64,000 bases of DNA from Amorphus orientalis (GCF_030814015.1 NZ_JAUSUL010000002.1:1240001-1304000); one strand, 5' to 3'; positions 37,857 through 47,171 are shown, numbered from the stretch's first letter. Notes: generated from the sequence alone by a model not told the origin. Made by a program: numbers and translations.

Positions 37857-39041
37857 TCAGCGGTCGACTTCGCCGAACACCACGTCAAGCGAGCCCAGCA
37901 CCGCCGAGACGTCGGCGAGCAGATGACCCGAACAGACCATATCCATCGCCTGCAGGTGCACGAACCCGGGGGCGCGGATCTTGCAGCGATAGGGCTTGTT
38001 GGTTCCGTCGGAGACCAGATAGACGCCGAACTCGCCCTTGGGCGCTTCCACGGCGGCGTACACCTCGCCTTCCGGCACGTGATAGCCTTCGGTATAGAGC
38101 TTGAAGTGATGGATCAGCGCTTCCATCGAGCGCTTCATCTCGCCGCGCGTCGGCGGCACAACCTTGCCGTCCCGGCTGTGAACAGGGCCGGTCGTCGCGC
38201 CGAGTTTCTCGCAGCACTGCTTCATGATCGAGACCGACTGGCGCATCTCTTCCATGCGGATGAGATAGCGGTCGTAGCAGTCGCCGTTCTTGCCGATCGG
38301 GATATCGAACTCGAGATCCTCGTAGCACTCGTAGGGCTGCGACTTGCGCAGGTCCCAGGCCGCTCCCGAGCCGCGCACCATCACGCCGGACATGCCGTTC
38401 GCCCAGCATTCCTCGAGCGTCACGACGCCGATATCGACGTTGCGCTGCTTGAAGATCCGGTTCTCCGTCAGCAGGCCTTCGATGTCGTCGCAGACCTTCA
38501 GGAACGGATCGCAGAACGCGTAGATGTCGTCGATGAGCTGCTGCGGCAGATCCTGATGCACACCGCCGGGGCGAAAATAGGCCGCATGCATGCGGCTTCC
38601 CGAGGCACGCTCGTAGAACACCATCAGCTTCTCGCGCTCTTCGAAGCCCCACAGCGGCGGCGTGAGCGCGCCCACGTCCATCGCCTGCGTGGTGACGTTC
38701 AGAAGATGCGACAGGAGACGTCCGATCTCGGAGTAGAGCACCCGGATCAGCTGGCCGCGCGGCGGCACGGTGATGTCCAGAAGCTTTTCGGCGGCCAGAC
38801 AGAAGGCGTGCTCCTGGTTCATCGGCGCCACGTAGTCGAGCCGATCGAAATAGGGCACCGCCTGCAGGTAGGTCTTGTGCTCGATGAGCTTCTCGGTGCC
38901 GCGATGGAGCAGCCCGATGTGCGGATCCACGCGGGTCACCACCTCGCCGTCCAGTTCCAGGACGAGACGCAGCACGCCGTGCGCAGCCGGATGCTGCGGG
39001 CCGAAGTTGATGTTGAAATTGCGGACCTGAGCTTCGGCCAT
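37857..39041 (-). CDS. nuoD: NADH-quinone oxidoreductase subunit D
   Basis: A 394-residue 49-kDa-type subunit that lines the quinone site. Blocks are [20 protein letters not shown] at the start, [19 protein letters not shown], and the C-terminal [11 protein letters not shown]...DVVFGEVDR end. The length is normal. It follows the second GFA gene by 4 bases. Confidence 0.95.
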   Translation of the reverse strand: MAEAQVRNFNINFGPQHPAAHGVLRLVLELDGEVVTRVDPHIGLLHRGTEKLIEHKTYLQAVPYFDRLDYVAPMNQEHAFCLAAEKLLDITVPPRGQLIRVLYSEIGRLLSHLLNVTTQAMDVGALTPPLWGFEEREKLMVFYERASGSRMHAAYFRPGGVHQDLPQQLIDDIYAFCDPFLKVCDDIEGLLTENRIFKQRNVDIGVVTLEECWANGMSGVMVRGSGAAWDLRKSQPYECYEDLEFDIPIGKNGDCYDRYLIRMEEMRQSVSIMKQCCEKLGATTGPVHSRDGKVVPPTRGEMKRSMEALIHHFKLYTEGYHVPEGEVYAAVEAPKGEFGVYLVSDGTNKPYRCKIRAPGFVHLQAMDMVCSGHLLADVSAVLGSLDVVFGEVDR

Positions 39042-39045
39042 TGCC

Positions 39046-39459
39046 TCAGTTTCCTCCGAACATCGCCATGAGCTCGGCGCCGGTCATTTTCTTCGTCTCG
39101 CCGGCGAACGCATAGGTCGCCGGCTTGGAGTCGATATAGACCTCCACGCCGAGCGGCTCCGACAGCGGCTCATCGAATGCGAACGCGGACAGCGTGACGA
39201 AGCTGCCATCCCTCGTGCGGTAGCCGAACGAGCTGCCGCACAGCTTGCAGAACAGGCGCTCGGCCCACTCCGACGATTCCCAGACGCCGAGACCGGTGTC
39301 CTTCTCGATCACGAGATCGCTGACTTCAACGCCCATGAACGGGCCTGCCGACCACTGCCGGCAGGTCGTGCAATGGCAGGCGTCCATGTGGCCGCCCTTC
39401 ACGCGCGCGGTGAAGCGCACCGCGCCGCAGCAGCATCCGCCAGACTTTGCCTCGGTCAC
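39046..39459 (-). CDS. GFA-family zinc protein embedded in the nuo operon (copy 2)
   Basis: A 137-residue GFA/CENP-V-fold protein. Zinc blocks are [25 protein letters not shown] and [11 protein letters not shown]. The start is a GTG at 39459 with GGGAG nine bases before it; there is no suitable ATG, and the frame stays open upstream over nuoC, which hides the gene. It lies between nuoC (11 bases) and nuoD (4 bases), so it is cotranscribed. It is clearly related to, but different from, the copy at 30514-30945. Substrate unknown. Confidence 0.82.
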   Translation of the reverse strand: MTEAKSGGCCCGAVRFTARVKGGHMDACHCTTCRQWSAGPFMGVEVSDLVIEKDTGLGVWESSEWAERLFCKLCGSSFGYRTRDGSFVTLSAFAFDEPLSEPLGVEVYIDSKPATYAFAGETKKMTGAELMAMFGGN

Positions 39460-39470
39460 AACAGTCTCCC

Positions 39471-40070
39471 TCAATTCGCCTTCTCGTCGCCGGGAAGGAC
39501 GTAGTCGGTCCCCTCCCAGGGCGAGAGGAAGTCGAAATCTCGGAACTCCTGGGTCAGCTTCACCGGCTCGTAGACCACCCGCTTCAGGCTGTCGTCGTAG
39601 CGGACCTCGACGAAACCGGTGAGCGGGAAATCCTTGCGCAGCGGATGCCCCTCGAAACCGTAGTCGGTGAGGAGCCGGCGCAGGTCGGGATGACCGGAGA
39701 ACAGGATCCCGTAGAGATCGTAGGCCTCGCGCTCGAACCAGTCGGCGGCGGGGAAGACCTCGGTGATCGACGGAACCGGCGTCGTCTCGTCCGTCGCCAC
39801 CTTCACCCGGATGCGCAGGTTCTGCTTCGGCGACAGCAGATGGTAGACCACATCGAAACGGCGCTCGCGGGCGGGCCAGTCGACGCCGCACAGATCGATG
39901 AAGCACACGAACTGGCAGCGCGCATCGTCGCGCAGAAACCGGATCACCGGCTGGATCTGCGCCGACACGACGTCGACGGTCAGCTCGTCGCGGTCGACGC
40001 GCCACCCGATCATCTGGTCACCCAGCTTCTGGGCCAGATAGTCCCCAAGCTCGCTCAGCGTCTCGTCCAT
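39471..40070 (-). CDS. nuoC: NADH-quinone oxidoreductase subunit C
   Basis: A 199-residue 30-kDa-type subunit that joins NuoD at the base of the peripheral arm. Blocks are [40 protein letters not shown] and the family hallmark [20 protein letters not shown]. It is a separate protein from NuoD, not the fused NuoCD of enterobacteria. Confidence 0.95.
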   Translation of the reverse strand: MDETLSELGDYLAQKLGDQMIGWRVDRDELTVDVVSAQIQPVIRFLRDDARCQFVCFIDLCGVDWPARERRFDVVYHLLSPKQNLRIRVKVATDETTPVPSITEVFPAADWFEREAYDLYGILFSGHPDLRRLLTDYGFEGHPLRKDFPLTGFVEVRYDDSLKRVVYEPVKLTQEFRDFDFLSPWEGTDYVLPGDEKAN

Positions 40071-40118
40071 GGCTCCTCGCCTACCGGCGTGTGGTATCGG
40101 GCGACCCTCGGTCGGCCG

Positions 40119-40700
40119 TCAGCGTTCGATGGTGCCCGTGCGACGGATCTTCTTCTGCAGCAGCAGGATGCCGTACAGAAGCCCTTCCGCGGTGGGCGGG
40201 CAGCCGGGCACGTAGACGTCGACCGGAACCACCCGGTCGCAGCCGCGCACGACGGCATAGGAATAATGATAGTAGCCGCCGCCGTTGGCGCAGGAGCCCA
40301 TCGAGATGACGTAGCGCGGCTCCGGCATCTGGTCGTAGACCTTCCGCAGGGCCGGCGCCATCTTGTTGGTCAGCGTGCCGGCGACGATCATCACGTCCGA
40401 CTGGCGCGGGCTCGCGCGCGGCGCGAAGCCGAACCGCTCCACGTCGTAGCGCGGCATCGACACCTGCATCATTTCCACAGCGCAGCAGGCCAGACCGAAC
40501 GTCATCCACATCAGCGAGCCGGTGCGGGCCCACTGGATCAGACTGTCGGTCGAGGTGACCAGGAAGCCCTTGTCCGCCAGCTCGGCGTTGACCTCGACGA
40601 AGAACGGATCGTCCGCGCCGACCGGGCGGCCGGTATCGGGGTCGATCCGGCCGGTTGCACCATGGGCGACGAGCGGACGCTCTTCAGCGCTCAATCCCAT
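40119..40700 (-). CDS. nuoB: NADH-quinone oxidoreductase subunit B
   Basis: A 193-residue subunit holding 4Fe-4S cluster N2. Ligands are in [26 protein letters not shown] and [17 protein letters not shown]. The ATG at 40700 (MGLSAEERP) overlaps the end of nuoA by 10 bases; an alternative ATG seven codons upstream is less likely. Confidence 0.95.
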   Translation of the reverse strand: MGLSAEERPLVAHGATGRIDPDTGRPVGADDPFFVEVNAELADKGFLVTSTDSLIQWARTGSLMWMTFGLACCAVEMMQVSMPRYDVERFGFAPRASPRQSDVMIVAGTLTNKMAPALRKVYDQMPEPRYVISMGSCANGGGYYHYSYAVVRGCDRVVPVDVYVPGCPPTAEGLLYGILLLQKKIRRTGTIER

Positions 40701-41056
40701 TCCAGTGCTCCCTTCTTCCACTCATAGATGAACCCGATCGTCAGCACCGCGAGGAACAGCATCACGGACACGAATCCGAACCAGCCGACCTCGCCGAAGG
40801 ACACCGCCCACGGGAACAAGAAGGCCACTTCCAGATCGAAGATGATGAACAGGATGGCGACCAGGTAGAACCGGACGTCGAACTTCATACGGGCGTCGTC
40901 GAACGCGTTGAAGCCGCACTCGTACGCCGAAAGCTTTTCCGGATCCGGATTCTTGTAGGCGATCAGGAACGGCGAGACGAGCAGCGCCAGGCCGATGAAA
41001 GCCGCGACGCCGATAAAGACGACGATCGGAACGTATTCCCGAAGGAGATCTTCCAT
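40691..41056 (-). CDS. nuoA: NADH-quinone oxidoreductase subunit A
   Basis: A 121-residue membrane subunit with three spans and first gene of the complex I operon. The conserved loop with the Cys switch is [20 protein letters not shown], followed by [20 protein letters not shown]. An AGGAGG-like box (AAGGAG) precedes the start region. Confidence 0.95.
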   Translation of the reverse strand: MEDLLREYVPIVVFIGVAAFIGLALLVSPFLIAYKNPDPEKLSAYECGFNAFDDARMKFDVRFYLVAILFIIFDLEVAFLFPWAVSFGEVGWFGFVSVMLFLAVLTIGFIYEWKKGALEWD

Positions 41057-41470
41057 TTCCGCAAGCCTCCTATGCGCGGCTTTGAGGGCACCGCCGGCGG
41101 CGCGACCACTGGCCCGCCTTGCAACGGGACACCGACCGAAACGCCTGCCGCGGGAGCATGTTACGCTTCCAGGCCCGGCCCGGCCAATGACCTGATCCTT
41201 GGTGAAGACCTATGGTGCGGCGGCCCCGGGTCAACGGACCCTGTCCGACTGCACTGCAGCATCACCGTCGTTGAGGGAGCCTTAGCGGAGGGTGTCTGTT
41301 TAGACAAGATCAAACCGGCACGAACCGCTGTGGCCCGTCGTGCCTGCGTCGGTCTGCAGCAGCCCGCGGCATGGCAATGCGATCAAGGCTCGGCGCGGCC
41401 GAGCGGTCGGGTCGCAAAGACTTTCTGTGTGGGAAAACGAACGTACCATTCCGCCGCCCGTGCGGAGGAA
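41057..41470. promoter_or_regulatory. Region upstream of the nuo operon, with a short dyad
   Basis: No gene is supported in these 414 bases. The promoter of the long minus-strand nuo operon must lie here. A perfect dyad TGTCT-GTTT-AGACA is at 41293-41306; no clear -35/-10 pair could be assigned. Small open frames present on the plus strand lack ribosome binding sites. Confidence 0.4.
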
Positions 41471-41547
41471 TGGCGGGAGTGACGGGGCTCGAACCCGCGA
41501 CCTCCGGCGTGACAGGCCGGCACTCTAACCAACTGAGCTACACCCCC
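41471..41547 (-). tRNA. tRNA-Asp (anticodon GTC)
   Basis: A 77-nt cloverleaf including the encoded CCA. The acceptor stem pairs GGGGGTG with CACTCCC (one G-T), then TAGCTCAGTTGGTTAGAGTG forms the D arm, GCCGG-CCTGTCAC-GCCGG... carries the GTC anticodon, and the T arm is GCGGG-TTCGAGC-CCCGT. Confidence 0.95.
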
Positions 41548-42015
41548 GTGGCGCGCTGGCAAGTGGCCGGCGCCAAGGTCACAGGGAGATACGATCCGGC
41601 CGGGCAGGTGTCAAGCGGCGGTCACATACGAATTCGGGGATAAAGCAAGCCCGGGAAAAGCCGCGCCCGCTTCAGGTCCGTCCACAGCGCCGCAGAGCGC
41701 CCTTCGCGCTCGCGGATCGGGCACCCGTGCCGAGACGGCAACGCCCGCCTGAAGGCCGCTTCCGGGGTGCGGCTTGGGCCGCCAGGTCATCGGCATCCCC
41801 TCGCCCGCCCCGGTCTCCCGGACCCGGCTCTGGCCCGCGAAGCGATCGAATCGCCCATACGCGCTCCGGCAAGGCCGTCTCGCCAGGTGCGAGGCGCACA
41901 CGGCGCCTGTTGCGCGGCATCCGCCGTTCCAATAAGCACATGCGCGAGCGCGTTGATCCCGCCGATCCGCAAAGGTCCGGCGTCGCGCGCATATATACCG
42001 CGCAATCGGGCGCCG
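41548..42015. other. Intergenic region between divergent tRNA genes
   Basis: 468 bases that must hold the promoters of tRNA-Asp (minus) and tRNA-Val (plus). G+C-rich open frames are found but overlap each other on both strands and have no recognisable product. Nothing else is seen. Confidence 0.5.
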
Positions 42016-42092
42016 GGGCGGTTAGCTCAGCTGGTTAGAGCACCTGGTTTACACCCAGGGGGTCGGGAGTTCGAATCTCTCACCGCCCACCA
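42016..42092 (+). tRNA. tRNA-Val (anticodon TAC)
   Basis: A 77-nt cloverleaf including the encoded CCA. The acceptor stem pairs GGGCGGT with ACCGCCC, the anticodon arm is CCTGG-TTTACAC-CCAGG, and the T arm is GGGAG-TTCGAAT-CTCTC. It ends 30 bases before the stop codon of the convergent multicopper oxidase gene. Confidence 0.95.
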
Positions 42093-42122
42093 TTGCCTTC
42101 GGTTCCCGGGAACGTTCGTCGT

Positions 42123-43514
42123 TCAGGTCACCCGAAGCCAGGTCATCATGCCACCCGCCGAATGCTCCAGCATGTGGCAATGAAGCAGCCAGTCGCCGGG
42201 ATTGTCGGCGACGAATGCGATTTCCGCCGTATCGCCTGGTTCCACAAGCAGCGTGTCGCGAAGCGGACCAGGTGCCCCGCCCGCTCCGATCTGCCGGAAA
42301 TGGTGGCCGTGGAGATGCATGGCATGGGGCCACCCGGTGTCGTTGACCATCGCGATCCGGATGGTTTCACCACGATCGGCCGCCACCAGGGGATCGGCTG
42401 GCATGTCGGCACGGCCGTTGAACGCCCAGACCTTCCCGGCACGCGCCATCTCGCGCATGCCCATCATGCGGCCACCCATCATGGCGCCCCGCATGCCGCC
42501 CATGGCACCGCCCTCCATCGTCAGGTCCACCTTGCGGGCATCGTCGAGCCGGCCGAGCGCAGCAACGGGATTCGCCGGAAGCGGGTCCGGAGAAGACATG
42601 CGCTCAGGCCGCGATTCGCCCTCAACCACGAAGGTCGCGATCTTGTACTCCCCGTCCCGGTCCCGGCTCGTCAGAAGCGCCTCACTACTGTCTTCGGCCA
42701 CGACATCGACGATGAGATCGGCCCGCTGAGCCGGTGCGAGAACCAGTCCACCAAGCGGGCGCGGTGTCTCCAGAGGCATGCCATCCAGGGCGACGACCCA
42801 GCCTTCCAGGCCAGGTGTGTTCAATTCGAAGATCCGCGCGTTCGCCGTGTTGACCAGGCGCAGGCGAAGCCGGGCGTTGCGCTCGACGGCTTTGCGCCAG
42901 CGACCACTGCCGTTGACCGTGATCCAGTTACCGACCCGGCCCAGATGGGCCCAGTCGTGCATGTTGTCGAAATCCTGGGCGATCTGGGCGGTGTCCGTCA
43001 GGCGCCAGTCGTCAATCAGAAGCACCTCGTCGAGATCGACCTCGGGGGCTCCCTCCGGCTCCTCGACAATCAGCGCGCCCGAGAGACCGCGGGCCATCTG
43101 CTCCCAGCTTCGATTGTGCGGATGGTACCAGTAGGTGCCCGCATCCGGCGCACGGAAGTCGTAATGGAAGGCCTCGCCCGAGGCGACGGGGCTCTGCGTC
43201 AGGTCCGGCACGCCATCCATCGCGTTGTCGATGCGGACCCCGTGCCAGTGGACCGTCGAGGGCTGCGGCAACCGGTTGAGGAAGCGCCGGGAGATCGTCT
43301 CGCCCTGTCTCACACGGATCGTCGGCCCCGGCACCGTCCCGCCGTAGCCCCAGACGGCCGTTTCCGGAAAATCGTCCGGCACAAGTCGGGCCATGCCGGG
43401 CTCTGCCGTCAGGTCGACAGCAGAAGGCGCCGCGAGAATGGGTGTGGGCAAGGCGGCGGCGGTCAAGCCTCCGGCCAGAAGCGTGTTGAAGCCGCGGCGG
43501 GTGACATCGGTCAT
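42123..43514 (-). CDS. Multicopper oxidase, copper-resistance type (CueO/CopA-like)
   Basis: A 463-residue periplasmic cuprous oxidase. A twin-arginine leader (TRRGFNTLLAGG) occupies the first 28 residues or so, so it is exported folded with copper. The four copper blocks are present: STVHWHGVRI, TYWYHPHNRS, HAMHLHGHHF and LLHCHMLEHSAGGMM, the last with the type 1 Cys, two His and a Met ligand. A Met-rich stretch (GAMGGMRGAMMGGRMMGMRE, near residue 340) resembles the CueO methionine segment that binds Cu(I). It overlaps copD by four bases and ends the cueR-side copper cluster. Confidence 0.9.
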   Translation of the reverse strand: MTDVTRRGFNTLLAGGLTAAALPTPILAAPSAVDLTAEPGMARLVPDDFPETAVWGYGGTVPGPTIRVRQGETISRRFLNRLPQPSTVHWHGVRIDNAMDGVPDLTQSPVASGEAFHYDFRAPDAGTYWYHPHNRSWEQMARGLSGALIVEEPEGAPEVDLDEVLLIDDWRLTDTAQIAQDFDNMHDWAHLGRVGNWITVNGSGRWRKAVERNARLRLRLVNTANARIFELNTPGLEGWVVALDGMPLETPRPLGGLVLAPAQRADLIVDVVAEDSSEALLTSRDRDGEYKIATFVVEGESRPERMSSPDPLPANPVAALGRLDDARKVDLTMEGGAMGGMRGAMMGGRMMGMREMARAGKVWAFNGRADMPADPLVAADRGETIRIAMVNDTGWPHAMHLHGHHFRQIGAGGAPGPLRDTLLVEPGDTAEIAFVADNPGDWLLHCHMLEHSAGGMMTWLRVT

Positions 43515-44473
43515 GTGTGCATTCCGGGTTCGAGGGCCCTCGCCGACGTGGGAACAGGGCCCGGCGAGGGGGCAGTTTCAGCGGTCGTGGCGGCCGGTGG
43601 CGATGTAACAGTCGTCAGGGCGGCGGTGGTCAGCAGGATCAGGGCGATGAGCGCCGCCTCCAGGCGGATCGAGCCGCGCAGGCGATCGGCCGCGCCGGCC
43701 CTGCCCGCCCGCAATGCGGGCGTCAGGCGCAGCTTGTTGAGCGCCGCCAGCGCCAGCACGCCGGCGAACAGCGTCAGCTTGACCGCGAACGCCTGTCCAT
43801 AGGGTGTGGCAAGGGCTGCGGGCCTCGCCGCTCCGAGCACCAGAAGGATGAGCCCGCCCGAGACGACCAGCGCGGCCACGACCCAGAGCGCCTTCAAGCC
43901 GAATTCATGAGAGAGATCCCCGGCCTCGGCGGGGGATTGCCGTCGGGCCGCCCGTGCGAGCGGCGCGAACGCTCCCACCCAGAATGCAAGCCCGAGAATA
44001 TGCAGCGTCACCAGCGCGCCCAGCAGGACGCGAGGCTCTTCCAGTGCGTGGCCCCGGAAGGCGAAGGACATCGCGACGAGCACGGCGCCAAGGACCGCGG
44101 TCGCGGACGCGATGCGTCCTGGCGCGAGAACCGCAAGGACCAGAACCAGACCGACCAGCCGGAGGACGATGCTCGTGCCGAGCGGACTGTCGGCCACGAC
44201 GCCGAGCATCATCGGATCCGTGGCGCCGGCGAGATCCCCGCCCATCAGGAATCCGGCTCTGAGCGGCAACCGCAGGCCGGTAAACAGAGCGGCAATCAGC
44301 GCCGAAAGGGCCGCGGTGCGGTTCAGCGCCGCCCGACCGGCCGGCTCGAGCGCACGCAGAGATACACCGGCAAGCACGCTGCCCGCGGCAAGAAGCGTCG
44401 CCGCGTAGGCAGACGCCTTGACCAGGATCGACACCCAGGTGAGCACGTCAGCTGCGGCCAGCGCCTGAAACAC
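43511..44473 (-). CDS. copD: Copper resistance membrane protein CopD
   Basis: A 320-residue integral membrane protein with eight or so spans of the CopD/PcoD family. The conserved TLHILGLAFWVGAFAPLAR segment with its His is near residue 155. It is thought to move copper across the inner membrane together with CopC. An extra Pro/Thr-rich tail follows the last span. It sits 6 bases after copC and overlaps the oxidase gene by four. Confidence 0.88.
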   Translation of the reverse strand: MFQALAAADVLTWVSILVKASAYAATLLAAGSVLAGVSLRALEPAGRAALNRTAALSALIAALFTGLRLPLRAGFLMGGDLAGATDPMMLGVVADSPLGTSIVLRLVGLVLVLAVLAPGRIASATAVLGAVLVAMSFAFRGHALEEPRVLLGALVTLHILGLAFWVGAFAPLARAARRQSPAEAGDLSHEFGLKALWVVAALVVSGGLILLVLGAARPAALATPYGQAFAVKLTLFAGVLALAALNKLRLTPALRAGRAGAADRLRGSIRLEAALIALILLTTAALTTVTSPPAATTAETAPSPGPVPTSARALEPGMHT

Positions 44474-44479
44474 GCCGCG

Positions 44480-44848
44480 TCAGTTCCCGATCTCGAAGGA
44501 AAAGCTGCCCTCCATCGGGTGTCCGTCGTCGGACAGCCCCCGCCAGTCGACGGTGTAGGTCCCGGGAGCGAGGTCACCCGGCGTCGCCTCGAACTCCCGG
44601 ACCGGCGCCATATCGTCCGTCCGCTCGAGATCGTGGCTTTCCCCGTCGGCGCCGGTCAGCCGGATCAGCGTGATCCGCATCGGCTTGTCGAAACTCATCC
44701 CGATCGATTGGGGGGCCGCTTCAAGCACGGCACCGTCCGGGGGCGTGGTGGTTTCCTTCTTGGAGTGTGCCGATGCGCCGGATAGCACCGCGACACTCAT
44801 CGCGGCGGCGGCGAATGCGCCCAGGGCGCCATTGCGGAAGGATGTCAT
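44480..44848 (-). CDS. copC: Periplasmic copper-binding protein CopC
   Basis: A 122-residue protein with a signal peptide (about residues 1-27, ending SGASA) followed by His28 at the mature N-terminus, the usual Cu(II) ligand. The beta-sandwich blocks are PPDGAVLEAAPQSIGMSFDK and the late GTYTVDWRGLSDDGHPMEGS strand. It hands copper to CopD. It is the first gene of the copC-copD-oxidase group, 85 bases after cueR. Confidence 0.9.
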   Translation of the reverse strand: MTSFRNGALGAFAAAAMSVAVLSGASAHSKKETTTPPDGAVLEAAPQSIGMSFDKPMRITLIRLTGADGESHDLERTDDMAPVREFEATPGDLAPGTYTVDWRGLSDDGHPMEGSFSFEIGN

Positions 44849-44933
44849 ATCGATCGTCTTCTCCTAGCTTGGTCGAGCGTCGGGTCTCTGGATGGCGCAG
44901 CTTGCCGGACGAGGCTACGCCCCAGGTCATGGC

Positions 44934-45335
44934 CTAGCCGGCCGGTTCCGCCGTCCCCGCCAGATCATCCAGAATCGGACAGTCCGGCCGGTCGTCGCCA
45001 TGGCAGCGGGTGACGAGATCCTCGAGCGTGCCCCGCATGGCCTGCAGCTCGGCGATCTTCTGCTCGATCCGGGTCAGGTGTTCGCGAGCCAGCGCCTTGA
45101 CGTCCGCGCTCGCCCGGCTGCGATCCTCATAAAGCGACACGAGCGTGCGGCAGTCCTCGATGGAGAAGCCCAGCGAGCGGGCCCTTCCCAGAAAGGCGAG
45201 CTTGTGGACGTCGCGTTGGCTGAAGTCGCGATAGCCATTCTCGCCGCGTGACGGCCGCACCAGGCCAATGTCCTCGTAGTAACGGATCGTCTTGGCCGGA
45301 AGACCGATGGCTTCGGCCACCTCTCCGATGTTCAT
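44934..45335 (-). CDS. cueR: Copper-responsive MerR-family regulator CueR
   Basis: A 133-residue Cu(I)-sensing activator. The N-terminal winged helix is MNIGEVAEAIGLPAKTIRYY, followed by the dimerisation helix. The metal loop has Cys111-x7-Cys119 (CHGDDRPDC), the same spacing as E. coli CueR (Cys112/Cys120), so Cu(I)/Ag(I) sensing is well supported. CueR-type dyads lie in its own upstream region and before copA. It is divergent from the DUF305-copA operon. Confidence 0.93.
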   Translation of the reverse strand: MNIGEVAEAIGLPAKTIRYYEDIGLVRPSRGENGYRDFSQRDVHKLAFLGRARSLGFSIEDCRTLVSLYEDRSRASADVKALAREHLTRIEQKIAELQAMRGTLEDLVTRCHGDDRPDCPILDDLAGTAEPAG

Positions 45336-45356
45336 CGCTTCACTCCTCGATCGCCC

Positions 45357-45387
45357 CTGATGCAGCTTCCACCAACTGGAATGTCAA
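45357..45387 (-). promoter_or_regulatory. CueR-type promoter of cueR
   Basis: On the minus strand TTGACA (45387-45382) is followed by a 19-base spacer that holds the dyad TTCC-AGTTGGT-GGAA and then CATCAG as a weak -10. The 19-base spacing and the CTTCC-N7-GGAA layout match CueR-controlled promoters. It would start transcription just before the GAGGAG ribosome binding site of cueR. Confidence 0.6.
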
Positions 45388-45403
45388 GATCAGCCTGGCT
45401 GGA

Positions 45404-45423
45404 ACCTTCCAGCCCGGGAAGGT
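45404..45423. promoter_or_regulatory. CueR-type operator dyad upstream of the DUF305-copA operon
   Basis: A perfect dyad ACCTTCC-AGCCCG-GGAAGGT lies 36 bases before the DUF305 start codon. The arms equal those of the E. coli copA operator, but the centre is 6 bases instead of 7 and no good -35 hexamer adjoins it on the plus strand. Confidence 0.6.
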
Positions 45424-45458
45424 CGTTCCCTTCGAGCCGAAAGATATCGGAGGGTCCT

Positions 45459-46343
45459 ATGAATTATGGCCGCTTCTTCGCAATGATCGCCACGTCGACG
45501 GTGGTGATGTTCGCGCTGATGTACTTCAACACCTACCTGCTCTCGCACGTCTTCTGGTCGGAGACACGCGCCTACATGGCGTTGGTGATGGGCGCGACGA
45601 TGGCGGTGATCATGCTCGCCTTCATGCTGTCGATGTATACCAATCGCGCCGTGAATATTGCGATTTTCGCGGGCGCGATCGTCCTGTTCGGGGCGTCCCT
45701 CTGGCTCGTCCGCAGCCAGGTGACGGTTCAGGATCGCTCCTACATGAAGGCCATGATCCCGCATCATTCGATCGCGATCATGACTTCCAGCCGGGCCAAT
45801 ATCTCCGATCCGCGCGTTCGGAAGCTGGCGGACGAGATCATTTTCGCCCAGGACAAGGAAATTGCCGAGATGCGGTACCTGATTGCCGATATCGGCGAAT
45901 CGGGCGACGGGAGCGAGGGTCCCACGGACCCGGCGGCTGTCACCTCGCTGGACGAAGCACTGTCGTCCGCCGAGATCGCCACCCTCGATCCGCAGTTCAT
46001 GAGCAGCGAAGAGATGGCACGCCTGTTTCCGGACGGCGCGGCCTGCACGTTCCGCTACACGAAAGACAGTCCGCCCGTGCTCGCTTTTGGCGAACGGGAC
46101 GGATCGGCTGCCGCCGGCCTGAAGATCAGCGGCGATCTCGTCCCTCTCGCCGCTGGGTCCGCTTCCGCGACGGCGTCGCCTGCCGCCTATCGGGCCTCCG
46201 GCATCTCCGTGAATCTGAACGCACCCGACGGAGCGGAGTTGACCGCTGAAGCGGATCGCGGACGGAAGCCGGCAGATCTCATTCTCGAACTCGATCGCGG
46301 GCTGAGCGTCGGATACCGGGGCTACTACCAGTGTACAGCCTGA
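45459..46343 (+). CDS. DUF305-domain membrane protein with unusual C-terminal domain
   Basis: A 294-residue protein. Three membrane spans come first (YGRFFAMIATSTVVMFALMY, then two more by about residue 88), then the DUF305 ferritin-like helical motif MKAMIPHHSIAIMTSSRANI with paired His, which is common in metal-resistance clusters. The last 150 residues (from about TSLDEALSS) are not DUF305: they form a beta-rich region with CTFRYTKDSPPVLAF and a closing Cys. I cannot assign this part with certainty. The ATG at 45459 has GGAGGG seven bases before it. It heads the plus-strand copper operon. Confidence 0.75.
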   Translation: MNYGRFFAMIATSTVVMFALMYFNTYLLSHVFWSETRAYMALVMGATMAVIMLAFMLSMYTNRAVNIAIFAGAIVLFGASLWLVRSQVTVQDRSYMKAMIPHHSIAIMTSSRANISDPRVRKLADEIIFAQDKEIAEMRYLIADIGESGDGSEGPTDPAAVTSLDEALSSAEIATLDPQFMSSEEMARLFPDGAACTFRYTKDSPPVLAFGERDGSAAAGLKISGDLVPLAAGSASATASPAAYRASGISVNLNAPDGAELTAEADRGRKPADLILELDRGLSVGYRGYYQCTA

Positions 46344-46384
46344 CCCCGGCCCCAACCGCGCGGCTCCAACGACAAGAGGATCTC

Positions 46385-47134
46385 ATGACGAAATCCGCAG
46401 AACTCTATCGCATGGTCATGCCGGACCATCTGTGCCCCTACGGCCTGAAGTCGAAAGCGCTGCTTGAGCGCAAGGGCTACGAGGTCGAGGACCACCACCT
46501 CACCACGCGCGACGAAACAGATGCGTTCATGTCCAAGCACGGCGTCGAGACGACGCCGCAGACCTTCATCGAGGGCGAGCGCATCGGCGGCTATGACGAA
46601 TTGCGCGTGTTCTTCGGGATCGATGCTCCGCCCGAGGAACGAAGCGACACGACCTACCAGCCCGTCATCGCCATTTTCTCGGTCGCGTTCCTCTTGGCGC
46701 TCGGCCTCTCCTGGCACCAGTACGGCACCGTGCTGACCGTTCGGGCTGCGGAATGGTTCATCTCGCTGTCGATGACGGTGCTTGCGATCCAGAAACTCCA
46801 GGATGTGGAGAGCTTCTCCACCATGTTCCTGAACTACGACCTGCTCGCCCGGCGCTGGGTCCGCTACGGCAAGGTCTATCCGTTCGGCGAGGCGCTGGCC
46901 GGTATCCTGATGACCGCCGGCGCGCTGGTCTGGATCTCGTCGCCGGTCGCGCTGTTCATCGGCATCGTCGGCGCCGTTTCCATCTTCAAGGCGGTCTATA
47001 TCGACAAGCGCGAGCTGAAATGCGCCTGCGTCGGCGGGTCGTCCTCGGTGCCGCTCGGGTTCGTGTCGCTGACCGAGAGCCTGATGATGGTGGCGATGGG
47101 CATCTGGATGCCCCTGAAGACGCTGCTTCTCTAA
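46385..47134 (+). CDS. Glutaredoxin-MauE/DoxX-type membrane fusion protein
   Basis: A 249-residue protein. Residues about 1-80 form a glutaredoxin-like domain with a CPYG motif (DHLCPYGLKSKALLERKGY) and the TTPQTFIEGERIGGYDEL block; the single Cys makes it a monothiol type. Residues about 97-245 form four membrane spans of the MauE/DoxX redox family, with a late ELKCACVGGSS Cys pair. It may pass electrons or thiol equivalents across the membrane to copper-binding proteins. AGAGGATC precedes the ATG at 46385. The gene lies between the DUF305 gene and copA. Confidence 0.8.
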   Translation: MTKSAELYRMVMPDHLCPYGLKSKALLERKGYEVEDHHLTTRDETDAFMSKHGVETTPQTFIEGERIGGYDELRVFFGIDAPPEERSDTTYQPVIAIFSVAFLLALGLSWHQYGTVLTVRAAEWFISLSMTVLAIQKLQDVESFSTMFLNYDLLARRWVRYGKVYPFGEALAGILMTAGALVWISSPVALFIGIVGAVSIFKAVYIDKRELKCACVGGSSSVPLGFVSLTESLMMVAMGIWMPLKTLLL

Positions 47135-47171
47135 GCCGTCAGGCCCTTCTCGGGATCGCGACCGGATGGTC

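Noticed and set aside
41611-41999. Small proteins between the two tRNA genes
   Set aside because: Frames overlap on both strands, composition is that of random G+C-rich DNA and no start signal is seen.
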